21,419 nucleotides of DNA, from the NCBI GenBank assembly GCA_051453625.1, contig JBOZIK010000001.1:208109090-208130508 (forward strand). The letters run 5' to 3'. Below the pieces are notes generated by a model. That model saw only the letters and a program-made list of their open reading frames with translations, did no database searches and had not been told where the DNA came from. Position numbers and translations under genes: made by a program. Below are positions 1 through 8,865 of this stretch, piece by piece. Source of the stretch: Welwitschia mirabilis. Taxonomy: Eukaryota > Gnetophyta > Gnetopsida > Welwitschiales. Every line of letters begins with the position of its first letter. Positions within the stretch are counted from its first letter, which is position 1.

Positions 1-26
1 TTGCAACTATAGAAATTTTGAACATT

Positions 27-170
27 ACATTTTAGTATCAGAGCTATATAAAGTTATGAAGTTTTTAAGTGTGAAATTTCAGACCTTTACATTTTGGTAT
101 CAGATATATATAAATTTATAAAGTTTTTAAGTGTGAAATTTCAGACCTTTACATTTTGGTATCAGAGCAT
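27..170 (+). repeat. 62-bp tandem repeat carrying primer-binding-site-like words
   Basis: The word TGGTATCAGAGC (complement of the 3' end of plant initiator-Met tRNA, the usual minus-strand primer site of many plant LTR elements) occurs as TAGTATCAGAGC at 33-44, TGGTATCAGA at 95-104 and TGGTATCAGAGC at 157-168. Spacing is exactly 62 bp each time. The intervening text (tgaagtttttaagtgtgaaa, then tttcagacctttacatt) is also repeated. Each primer-site word follows TTACATTT or TTACATTTT, the layout of an LTR end plus primer-binding site. It is best read as a small tandem duplication of an LTR/PBS junction from a decayed retrotransposon. The repeat is seen directly; the PBS reading is inference. 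Confidence 0.6.
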
Positions 171-880
171 TAAGTATGAATATTTTCAATGGTGTAACTT
201 TTGGACTTTACAATATCTCTCTTTGTTACATTCAATTTTATTAATTCCTTACTAGGCATAAATGATGTAGAGCTTTCTTAGTTGTATATACATTCCCTCA
301 AGGATATTTTTACATGTCACTTTTTTAAGATATCACAATATTGTTAAGTAATGTTATTTTTAGGCATTCAAAGATGAATTTTTATGAGAATGTAGAATGG
401 AAAGACATGATTCTTGATGCATCCATTTAAAGTCTGATAATGTTTTATAATATATTAGTCCATAGAGTTAGCTACAACCATTGTAACCCCCTCTAGTCAT
501 TTGTGATATACTACCTTCTCACAAGAATCATAATTAATCTTAGCTTGTGCATGATAATTATTACTATTTTTTGTTAGAAATAGACTTTGGGTAACCCTGG
601 TTTAACTAGCCTAATAATTAGTAATGCCATCATCTTAGTTCTATAGGTTAATTTTATTCATCTCAAAAATTTGCTTTCAGAGCTCACTAATAAGTAGTAG
701 CCTATAGTGTCAATAGATAAGGGCATAAGCAAGAGACCTTGTAAGGTACAATTTTAGCCCTCTTATTATACAAATATCTATATTTCCTCATTAGTAAGGA
801 TGCATCTTAAGGTAACTACAAAAATGGTAGAAAGATTAAAAGAAATCTCTTAAGGTTGAAAAAGCACTAGTATGTAGCCA
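171..880. other. AT-rich stretch without a recognisable gene
   Basis: All six frames are broken by frequent stops. The stretch lies between the PBS-like tandem repeat and the recognisable 3' part of the copia element, so it may be decayed retrotransposon interior, but I see no motif that proves this. Confidence 0.4.
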
Positions 881-1988
881 GTGAAGGAGAGGTACTTATA
901 GGTACTTGGAAATTCATGGGGATGTGGTCTGATTCAAAGAAGGAGTTTGAGGTAGAGGAACCTCTTGCACTTTCTACTTCAGGTTATAATTCAGGTAAAG
1001 GTAAGAATTTAGATTTGTCAGAGTCTACATAGAAGGAGTCACCAGGATTTATGAGAGGTACAAGTAAAGTAGTAAGCAAATTTAAAGAGCTTTAATGATA
1101 AGTCCCTTATATTTTATAGGTCTTATCATAAATGACCCATTCATCATTCCACATCACCATTGACATCATCTTGTATAACTTCATTATCTCACCTTACATC
1201 TTTATCACTACCTCTCACATTTTTCATTCATGCAACATTTCCTAGCATCACTCCATTCCTAGCTTTTAGTTTCGATAAGACCACTACTTCCAGCTTTTTT
1301 AAAACCTCCATTACCCCTTAGATTTACTCATGTATGAGACGACAAGCCTCTCAAGGTTATGGTGAGACATCACAATGACCATCAGAGAAGTGACACATAT
1401 CTCCATTCCAATCATCTTCTTCATAAATTATCTAGACCTATACCATTAGGGATAGTGATGATAATGGTGAAGATGCATGAGATGATACTTAATATACTCA
1501 TAATTTAGCCCTCAATAACTAGTTCTTTTTATACTATTCAAAAAGGGGGAGAAGATGGGCAAATCAAATTAGATAGTATTGGACATCCTATATGAGTTTG
1601 AAGGATGTGGACTTGAGATGGAAGAATTAGATTTCCTGTAAGTGACATAATTATTGATGCTCACTTTCATATGTTGGCAAACATTTCATGATGATTTTTG
1701 ATGATCTTTTATTATTATTATTTATTTGTTGTTGAGCTTTTTTATGTATGTAATGTAAATTATGTTTTGACATGTATCTAATAATTCCATCTATTAGTAC
1801 TAGTTTTTGCTTGTAATCATGTAATGATTTTTAATATGATTATTAGATATTTTTACTTATTAAAAATTTTAAAATGTCTCATACAATATAATTTTTATTT
1901 TCTTGGGTTAAGTTATCTTAAGTAAAATTTAAACATAATTACACAATAAGATTTAATAAGTTTTGGAAATCATAAAAAATGAGGAGAT
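880..1988 (+). pseudogene. Decayed 3' internal region of a Ty1/copia (Sirevirus-type) element
   Basis: No open frame survives. Assignment rests on homology with the opposite-strand copy at the right end of the window. Positions about 1440-1650 match the reverse complement of about 20690-20880 over the same order of words: an acidic Asp/Ser-rich stretch (gatagtgatgataatgg), a block (tactattcaaaaagggggag), and then catcctatatgagtttgaag. From 1130 to 1340 the + strand is rich in cca/tca codons, suggesting a Pro/Ser/His-rich low-complexity protein region. The block ends at a polypurine tract and an LTR start near 1989. In Sireviruses this region lies 3' of pol and can hold an envelope-like frame. 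I cannot show such a frame here, so Sirevirus is an inference from layout. Confidence 0.5.
1975..1988 (+). other. Polypurine tract next to the copia LTR start
   Basis: The text aaaaaatgaggagatt precedes attagtaaaatcc. The right-hand copy has aaaaaggaggatat followed by tattggtaaaaatc on the - strand. Polypurine followed by TGTTGG-like text is the usual 3' internal/LTR border of plant copia elements, in which the tract primes plus-strand DNA synthesis. Here the first LTR bases have decayed to TATTAG. Confidence 0.55.
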
Positions 1989-2182
1989 TATTAGTAAAAT
2001 CCTAATTTTAATGATTTTACTTGTTAAATGTGATGTATTTAATGTGTAAGTAGGATAATTGGAGAACAACAAGTTGCATATAGGAATCAAGCTAATTAAA
2101 CCTCAAAGTTTAAAGTATATAAAATCTTTAGCTCAAAATTCATAAAGAACTGATATAATTGGCTAAATACATCTATGTATCT

Positions 2183-2710
2183 AAAGACATCTACAATGAG
2201 GATGTTTACTATATTAAAGACATCTAGAATAAATCCAAGTTTGTCATAGAAAAAGCTCTTTATCATGACAAATACATCTATATTGAACTAAATAGCTAAG
2301 AAAGAAGAAAGACATTTAGCAAACTAAAGACATCTATACTGCTTCAACTATTTGAAGACATCNNNNNNNNNNNNNNNNNNNNNNNNNNNNNNNNNNNNNN
2401 NNNNNNNNNNNNNNNNNNNNNNNNNNNNNNNNNNNNNNNNNNNNNNNNNNNNNNNNNNNNNNCTACTTCAACTATTTGAAGACATCTACTTAATCAAAGA
2501 CATCTATGCTGAACTGAAAGACATAATAGAAGAAAATTATACTATAATGAATTATCTACATTCTAGGGAATTAAGAAAGTTTTACATAATAAATTAATAA
2601 TATCTAAGAGTCAAAGATACAATAGTTTAAGTCTTACTAAATTTTGGGCAGCTTGACCAAAGATGTCTTTTAGAATAAAGATGTCTGCCTAACAAAGACA
2701 TCTACTACAT
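2183..2710. repeat. Interspersed GACATCT words inside the LTR
   Basis: Exact GACATCT occurs near 2186, 2219, 2329, 2481, 2499 and 2697. GACATC abuts the gap at 2357, and the reverse complement AGATGTC occurs near 2661 and 2679. Near-variants (tacatct, gacattt) lie between them. Spacing is irregular, often about 18-35 bp, so this is not a simple tandem array. The related LTR at the right end carries the same words (near 19714, 19732 and 20058, plus AGATGT variants). Function unknown; LTR enhancers are often built of short repeats. Confidence 0.6.
2363..2462. other. 100-N assembly gap with overlapping flanks
   Basis: The last 24 bases before the gap (2339-2362) equal the first 24 after it (2463-2486) with one mismatch. 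This suffix-to-prefix identity suggests the two contigs overlap and the gap has no real length. Confidence 0.85.
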
Positions 2711-3520
2711 CAAATATGTCTATCCTAAAAAATTAACCAAAAAACACTAAGAATTAAATAATCAAAACTTAGCCATTTATACTTATTTCATGGTGTTTAA
2801 ACATTTTTAGATAATGATCTCACTAAGGTAAATGCAAATAAGACATCAAAAGTATAGAAGGAAAAAAGTCTAAAGAGAAAAGATTACTCACATGAGTGAT
2901 TGGAACTTCATACAAAGATTTCTATGATCTTAAAGAAGAGGAACATTGGCTAAATACATTGCTTGATTATTATTTCTTCAATATTTGCATTAATCTAATC
3001 TTGAATACTAATGGATAACTCTAATAAGAAGAACTTAATCATCCCATTAAAGTGACATCTTTTGGGCTTGTTGTTTCTTTTCTTAGCATTATTCATTAGC
3101 ATGTCCTTATAAGACTATTAGATTTTCAAAGTTATTATTTTTAGTCCATTAATTATTATCATCTTTAAAATCCATTTCTTGGGATTCCAAATTGTAACGT
3201 AATCCTTGTATGAGCATTATTACTTAGTACTTGTGAGCACACTTTGATATTTTATCTATTATAATCCCTGAGGGGAAGAGAGTGCTTCCTCTTGAGAAGA
3301 TTCTCTTTTGTATGTGAGATTGATGGTACTCCAAAACCACTATTTTATAAGTTAAGGATATTCATAGGTGGGAAGGAAAGATACTCTCTATTTGTGGATG
3401 TATCTAGGTTAGCAAACCATGTTAATTTGGTAAGTTCTCTACTGTGTATTGTTATTTGATTTCAATTGTGATTTTTATGTGGTAGATCTTATTCATCCCT
3501 CCCATTTGGGTTCAATGATT

Positions 3521-4455
3521 CTCAATGATTAGTTAAGAACACTAAGAAGGCCCAAATTCCTTGATGTAAATGTTAATTTTTACATGTTATCATACCCCTC
3601 AACCAATCCTTTGCTAGTTTCTTAGCAAAAATAGTGTATTAAAAGATTAGGTAACATGGAAAAAATTACAAATAAAAGTTAAAAGTAATTAAGTATAAAA
3701 ACATAAAGGGATTTTAAAAAATTTAGCTATTATAATTTAAAATTTACACTTAACAAAAAGAATAAAGCATGAAAGGTAGGTATTTAAGTGTAAATTCAAC
3801 TCCCTTCAACCAATGATAAACTTTATTNNNNNNNNNNNNNNNNNNNNNNNNNNNNNNNNNNNNNNNNNNNNNNNNNNNNNNNNNNNNNNNNNNNNNNNNN
3901 NNNNNNNNNNNNNNNNNNNNNNNNNNNNNNNNNNNNNNNNNNNNNNNNNNNNNNNNNNNNNNNNNNNNNNNNNNNNNNNNNNNNNNNNNNNNNNNNNNNN
4001 NNNNNNNNNNNNNNNNNNNNNNNNNNNNNNNNNNNNNNNNNNNNNNNNNNNNNNNNNNNNNNNNNNNNNNNNNNNNNNNNNNNNNNNNNNNNNNNNNNNN
4101 NNNNNNNNNNNNNNNNNNNNNNNNNNNNNNNNNNNNNNNNNNNNNNNNNNNNNNNNNNNNNNNNNNNNNNNNNNNNNNNNNNNNNNNNNNNNNNNNNNNN
4201 NNNNNNNNNNNNNNNNNNNNNNNNNNNNNNNNNNNNNNNNNNNNNNNNNNNNNNNNNNNNNNNNNNNNNNNNNNNNNNNNNNNNNNNNNNNNNNNNNNNN
4301 NNNNNNNNNNNNNNNNNNNNNNNNNNNNNNNNNNNNNNNNNNNNNNNNNNNNNNNNNNNNNNNNNNNNNNNNNNNNNNNNNNNNNNNNNNNNNNNNNNNN
4401 NNNNNNNNNNNNNNNNNNNNNNNNNNNNNNNNNNNNNNNNNNNNNNNNNNNNNNN
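3521..4455. other. Short AT-rich spacer followed by a 628-N gap
   Basis: Positions 3521-3827 show no gene or recognised repeat. Positions 3828-4455 are N. The gap ends directly on the GT microsatellite, so the repeat or the sequence before it probably stopped the assembly. Confidence 0.8.
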
Positions 4456-4458
4456 GTG

Positions 4459-4531
<73 letters not shown>
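4456..4531. repeat. (GT)38 microsatellite
   Basis: About 76 bases of GT dinucleotides with one interruption (a C near 4465). The left edge is the gap, so the true length is unknown. Long open frames across it (His-Thr or Val-Cys repeats) are artefacts of the repeat and the N run. Confidence 0.95.
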
Positions 4532-4536
<5 letters not shown>

Positions 4537-5870
4537 GAAATAGAAATAACCCAAGAGAGTAGAGAGTTATTAAAATAAAATTCAAGCTTGTCAATAATGT
4601 AAAATTCTTGGAAGTCCTATAAAGATATCATAGTTGAGAGTTTAATGGATGAGGAACAAAATAGATGCAGTTCCAGTAAGGGATGATAAAAGTTTCACAA
4701 ATACTATTAGACATAGTTAGTTCATGAGTGATATAATGGTATGTAACATAGAGATCACAAAAATCTTATGTGAGTAATGTGATTGAGCTTAAAATATCAT
4801 GTATTAATATGAATGAGATAAAATTTGAATTAGGAAATCTTTGATTATCAACAATAGTTCAAATTACATTTGCAAGAGTCTTCATTTTAGGTAGTAAATT
4901 TATGTAATAAAAAAATAGAGTATGCCTCCTTGGTGCTTAAAAATGTCATATGAGAGGGTTGAAAATGAAATGGATGATTATGGTAATGGATGAAAAGATG
5001 GAAATTGTAATGGTTACCATGCAACTAATAAGTAAACAACATAAACAAAAATTAAGAAAAATGGCCTATTTAGTGAGGAAAATGTTTTTAGGTATTTCTT
5101 TTATTTTGTATTGGTGGATCTTTTGTTAAGAAAATGTAGAGCAAAGAATAGGTAAGAAATTTTTCAAGACAAGAGTAGTCAAGAAACATTAAGTTATAAT
5201 TAATTAAGGGAGCACACTATTAGAAACCTCTAATTTTATATTAATTTTATTTAATTTTCCTTCCTCTTTCTTAGACATATAAATTTCAAGCATTTAATAT
5301 TATTGAGCATTTATGTTATGATCCTTCCTTCCAATATATTTAACATGTTATACTAGAAGGATTCAGTGCTACATTGCCCATAAGTGTCTATATCCCTGAT
5401 ATAGATGAATGTATCATAAATGAATTATTAGAGATGCATTGCCAGTAGGTGTCCATAGCCTTAATGCATTTAAGTACATCCAATCAAAATAATCATAAAA
5501 ATGTACTAAAAGAGTCTTAATATTAATATTAATTTATTTTTCTCTTTATTTATTTTTTTCTTTTTCTAGGTTTAGCATATGAAAGGGGTTATTGAATCAT
5601 TAGCCTAATAAAGAAATTATCTTATCCTCATAAATTATTTGAAATAAGGAAATATCATGAAAGAAGAAAACCTACCTTTTTCCTTAATTCTAAATTGGAC
5701 ATCTCTAAGGCATGAAAAATTTAACTAATAACTTAAGATAAATATAATATATTCTTAAAAGAAAAAAGCTTTTCTAACTTCTACTTAAAGCATTAGAATC
5801 ACAAACATCATTTTATTAATAAATCCTATAAAAGGCCATTAATTAGGATTAGTAAGTCTCATGAACTAAT
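4532..5870. other. AT-rich region without a recognisable gene
   Basis: No open frame or domain was found on either strand. It lies 3' of the integrase end of the - strand Athila-like element, so its 3' untranslated region and LTR would be expected here, but I cannot define LTR borders. It holds one imperfect duplication: cattgcccataagtgtctat at 5372 and cattgccagtaggtgtccat at 5437, period 65 bp. Confidence 0.5.
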
Positions 5871-5880
5871 GAATAGATGA

Positions 5881-7010
5881 GAGGGGTGCATGATAGGGTT
5901 TAAGATGATGACCCTCTAATTTGATTTGAAAGTAGATTTTAGCATTTTCTATGAGAAAAGCATATGAGGCAATACTTGATTAATTGTATAAGAAATAAAC
6001 CACTTAGAAACTAGCTTCCCTAAAAATAAATATAATAGAGGGTTATATACGAAAACAAAGTTCCCTTCTTAAAATAGCTTTTGTTGAATGCATTGGTCAT
6101 AAATTTTTTTCATTTTTTCTTTGTTAGGCTTCATGTTGTCATAAGCATTATTCTAAATCTATTCTAGTTTATTAAGTTGAATAAGTATATTTTCACTTAC
6201 CATATCAAGCTTAAGGTTTATGTGTTTCATAGCTAAATATTCTTTATGTTCAAGCTTTATAAGAAGATGACTTGATTTTTTATAAACTAATCTATAAGAT
6301 GACATTTCTAGAGGGATTTTATAAAATGTCCTATAGGCCGATAAGACATCATTTAGTTTGTAGAGATAATCCTTTATAATTTAACTTACTAATTTGTACA
6401 AGATCCTCTTAATGTCTTTATTAGTCATCTCAACTTGTTCACTAATATAGGGGTGATATGAGGCTACAAACCTATGAATTATCCCACACTTGGTCAAGAG
6501 TTTTCTTAAAGATTTTGTTATAAAACTGGGTATCACCATCACTAATCAAGTAGCTATTATAGTCAAATCTAGTTAAAATGTTGGTCTAAAAAAAGTCCTA
6601 TAGTTTTAGCATCATTATGCTTCCAAGCATAGGCTTCCACCCATTTGGTAACATAACCAACATAAACTAAGATGTACCAATGCCTACTAAAAGATGGGAG
6701 AGGCCCAGGAAACTAATTCCCCATACATCAAAAGGTTCCACAACTGGGATAGAATCCAAAAGTATCATCTCTCTTCTACTAAGACTATTAAGTTTTTAAT
6801 GGTTTTTACATGATTTATGAATAAGATATGAGTCTTTAAATATGGTAGATCAATAAAATCTGGATTATAATATACAGGTAGTTGTTTTATTATAGAGAAG
6901 TAACCACCACAAGTTTCTAAGTGACATGACTTGAGAACATTTTGAATCTTACTTTAAGGGATGCATTTTCAAATGATTTGATTACAATAGTATTTAAAAA
7001 GATATGGATC
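5881..7010 (-). pseudogene. Athila-like integrase, inactivated
   Basis: Integrase would insert the element's cDNA into host DNA. The N-terminal zinc-binding region is recognisable (DPYLFKYYCNQII, then CHLETCGGYF). The catalytic core shows DVWGISFLG near 6712, where Ser stands at the position of the first catalytic Asp; SDGDTQFYNK, with the second Asp codon at 6538-6540; and SEQVEMTNKDIK, with the Glu codon at 6429-6431. Asp to Glu is 109 nt, i.e. the 35-residue DD35E spacing plus one inserted base. The C-terminal part follows: AYRTFYKIPLEMSSYRLVY, LEHKEYLAMKHINLKLD, and near the end LEGHHLKPYHA. Several stops and at least two frameshifts occur. The missing first Asp alone would abolish catalysis. 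Confidence 0.85.
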
Positions 7011-7230
7011 ATCTTAAAAGAAATATTTCACATGACTCAAGAATTTTCTTTTATCATTTAGGATTCAATGAGAAGGCATAATTCTAGAGACAAGATAGCT
7101 AGCAATATCAGCATACTAAGGAATCTAAAAAATAGAGAAAAAACACTCGTTAGGAAATGAGTCATCAATAGTAGTGAATTGTTCTAAGTCACCATGAGGG
7201 ATATGAGATACGTGATCAATAATTACATTC
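7011..7230 (-). pseudogene. RNase H-integrase linker of the Athila-like element
   Basis: Reading the - strand, IDHVSHIPHGDLEQF is followed by DDSFPNECFFSIF, a stop, then YADIASYLVSRIMPSH. This matches the linker between RNase H and integrase in Athila elements, where a D-S-F-P-D-E-like word is followed by a W-Y-A-D-I-like word; here Trp has become a stop, as TGG to TGA or TAG changes do. The linker confirms that the RNase H and integrase pieces belong to one element. Confidence 0.75.
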
Positions 7231-7676
7231 TTAAAACCTTTCTTTTCCTTAATTTCAAGGTCAAAATCTTGTGGTAAAAGAATCCATCTAATAAATCTAG
7301 GCTTGACATCTTTTTTAGCAAAAAGGTATCTAAGTTCTAAATGGTCTGTGTAAATAATAACCTTAAATTCTAAAAGGTATTATCTAAAATTTTCTTTAAA
7401 AAAATGATTGATAGGATATCCTTCTTAGTAATAGTGTAATTACATTAGTTATTATTTATGATTTTGCTAACATAGTAGATGACTATATATTTCTTCTCCA
7501 TTCTTTGTTCTAAAACAACACTAATTACATAGTCACTTACATCACACATAAGCTCAAATGGTATTGACTAATTGAGTGATTAAATAATAGGTGCTAAATG
7601 AAGTTTGCTTCTAATTTAATCAAAAGATCATTAACATTCATGGATCCACTCAAACGAAACATCTTTACCTAGAAGA
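7231..7676 (-). pseudogene. Athila-like RNase H, broken
   Basis: This domain would degrade the RNA strand of the RNA:DNA hybrid. Just after the RT end, LLGKDVSFEW appears near 7660, then FELMCDVSDYVISVVLEQR near 7510-7560, with the first catalytic Asp (CDVSDY) kept. Next are a tract matching the Y-Y-A-S-K-T-L region (IYYVSKIINN, stop), TITKKDILSIIFL in place of the T-E-K-E-L-L-A helix, and KKDVKPRFIRWILLPQDFD near 7270-7315. The catalytic Glu region reads KKD, so that residue appears changed. Several stops interrupt the middle. Confidence 0.8.
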
Positions 7677-8490
7677 TTAGATAATAGGTTTGGAAATATT
7701 ACTAAATTTATCAATGAATCTTTTATAGTATCCAGCATGCCAAAGGAAAGATCTAACATTCTTAATCTTTTGTGGGATAAGTAGGTAAGTGACTGAAGAA
7801 ACTTTTATAGGGTCTAATTGGATTTCAACCTTGAAAGTAATGTAGTCTAATACAATACCCTTATTTACCATGAAGGGACACTTCTTCCAATTTAGAATTA
7901 AACATTTTTTAATAAATCTAATAAGAACAAGCTTAAGACTTACAAGACAATGCTTCATAAAGGCTTTTTATACTGAAAAGTCATCCATAAATATTTCAAA
8001 ACAAGTTTTCAAAAGGATAGAAAAAAAATGCCAAGTATACAACATTAGAAGATAGTAGGTGCATTACAAATTCCAAAAGGCATTTGTTTATAGGAAAACT
8101 TTCTATAATAATAAGTGAAATTACTTTTTCCTTGGTTTTTGGGGGTAATTTCTATCTGATTATAACCTAAGTACACATCTGAGAAATAGTAAAAGATGTG
8201 TCTAGCTAATTGCTCAAGGATTTGATTAGAAAATAGTAAAGGAAAATAATCCTTCTTAGTTACAACATTAAGTTTTCTATTGTCTATGCACATTTTCTAG
8301 TTCATAGTAGGCCTAGTAGGGATAAGTTTGTTGTGTTCATTACATGTGTTTATTACATTCTAAGGTAACTATGGCCTTCTTAGCTACTATTTGAGTTAGA
8401 ATCATCCACTTGCTATTAGATATAAGATAGATAATGCCATTATCTAAGAGTTTAATCACCTCATTCTTCATAACTTCCTTCAATGTGGAA
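7677..8490 (-). pseudogene. Athila-like reverse transcriptase, broken but with FMDD kept
   Basis: Reading the - strand: KEVMKNEVIKLLDNGIIY (near 8480-8430); CIDNRKLNVVTKKDYFPL (8293 downward); YFSDVYLGYNQ with the first catalytic Asp; MPFGICNAP (near 8060); the catalytic FMDDF box at 7977-7991; then LNWKKCPFMV and VRSFLWHAGYYKRF down to about 7690. Open pieces are 8045-8293 and 7677-7958. Between them are a stop after NAPTIF, a frameshift that coincides with a run of eight A at 8021-8028, and a stop right after FMDDFSV. All catalytic aspartates visible are kept, so this is the best preserved domain in the window, but it cannot be translated as one protein. Confidence 0.9.
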
Positions 8491-8499
8491 TTAAGTATT

Positions 8500-8865
8500 C
8501 ATTGGGACTCAATGCTTGTTTTGACATTATTCTCAAGGTAGATTTGGTGCATGCAAGTACTAGGATCAATGCCCCTAATGTTTGACAAGGTTCATCCAAT
8601 GTCTTTCTTGTGTTTTTATAAAAGATTGAGTAAGGTATCCTATTGAGAAGGGAAATAAGATTGATCTAATAATTATAGGATAATTCAAATCCTCTTTAAG
8701 GAAGAAATACTTGAAATCATTAGGTAATGGTTTTAACTTAAGAATAGGCTTGTCCTCATAATTTATAGTTGATTCTAACTTACATGAAGGAAAAGCATCC
8801 AAGATTGTCAAGGAAGGAATAAGTGCTTTGGGTTTTGTTAATTTAACTATTATTACTCTCTTCAA
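8500..8865 (-). pseudogene. Protease-RT linker and RT N-terminus of the Athila-like element
   Basis: An open piece of 96 codons (8575-8865) contains KPILKLKPLPNDFKYFFL followed by a P-I-I-I-like word, which fits the conserved linker upstream of RT in Athila/Tat elements. Its last residues (RHWMNLVKH) are out of frame. In the next frame the sequence continues DIG, stop, TLSNIRGIDPSTCMHQIYLE down to about 8500. The stop stands where Trp is expected in the D-I-G-W-T word, again a TGG change. The start Met of the open piece is not meaningful because the frame is a fragment of a polyprotein. Confidence 0.75.

Larger units (their letters stand above)
1989..3520 (+). mobile_element. LTR of a Ty1/copia (Sirevirus-type) element, left copy
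   Basis: The start is set by the polypurine tract just upstream and by alignment with the right-hand copy: ttttaatgattttacttgtt here against ttttaatgattacacttgtt there. Further matches keep the same order: the GACATCT-word cluster, agccatttatacttatttcatgg (near 2772) against tagctatttttattcatttcatgg, and aggttagcaaaccatgttaa (near 3407) against aggttggagaaccacattat. The end near 3500-3520 is approximate; ttcatccctcccatttgggttcaatgattctc resembles the pyrimidine-rich end of such LTRs and matches the right copy. The LTR contains one 100-N gap that is probably artificial. No second LTR of this copy is in the window, so its length and age cannot be estimated. Confidence 0.55.
5875..8865 (-). mobile_element. 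Athila-like Ty3/gypsy retrotransposon, decayed pol region
   Basis: Reading the - strand from 8865 down, the order is PR-RT linker, RT, RNase H, linker and integrase, which is the Ty3/gypsy order. Lineage-type words support Athila/Tat rather than chromovirus: KPLPNDFKYFFL, GIDPSTCMHQIYLE, VRSFLWHAGYYKRF, FELMCDVSDYV, KKDVKPRFIRWILLPQDF, DVWGISFLG and a C-terminal HHLKPY. No chromodomain is seen. Stops and frameshifts occur in every domain, so the element is not autonomous. Gag and protease would lie above 8900 but could not be recognised, and neither LTR was defined. CpG is almost absent, consistent with long methylation. Confidence 0.85.

Noticed and set aside
1536-1560. Polypurine tract aaaaagggggagaaga as the LTR border
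   Set aside because: Alignment with the right-hand copy puts the LTR border about 430 bases further on, near 1989; the block at 1541 has an internal counterpart in the other copy.
2352-2597. 81-codon frame on the + strand
   Set aside because: It crosses a 100-N gap and lies in the LTR repeat cluster.
2183-2710. CRISPR-like array
   Set aside because: The repeated word is only 7-8 bases, irregularly spaced and in both orientations, in a eukaryotic LTR.
3806-4594. Long open frames of His-Thr or Val-Cys repeats on both strands
   Set aside because: They consist of the GT microsatellite and the N run; there is no real coding sequence.
7870-8055. 61-codon frame on the + strand
   Set aside because: Antisense shadow of the - strand RT, which has clear RT motifs.
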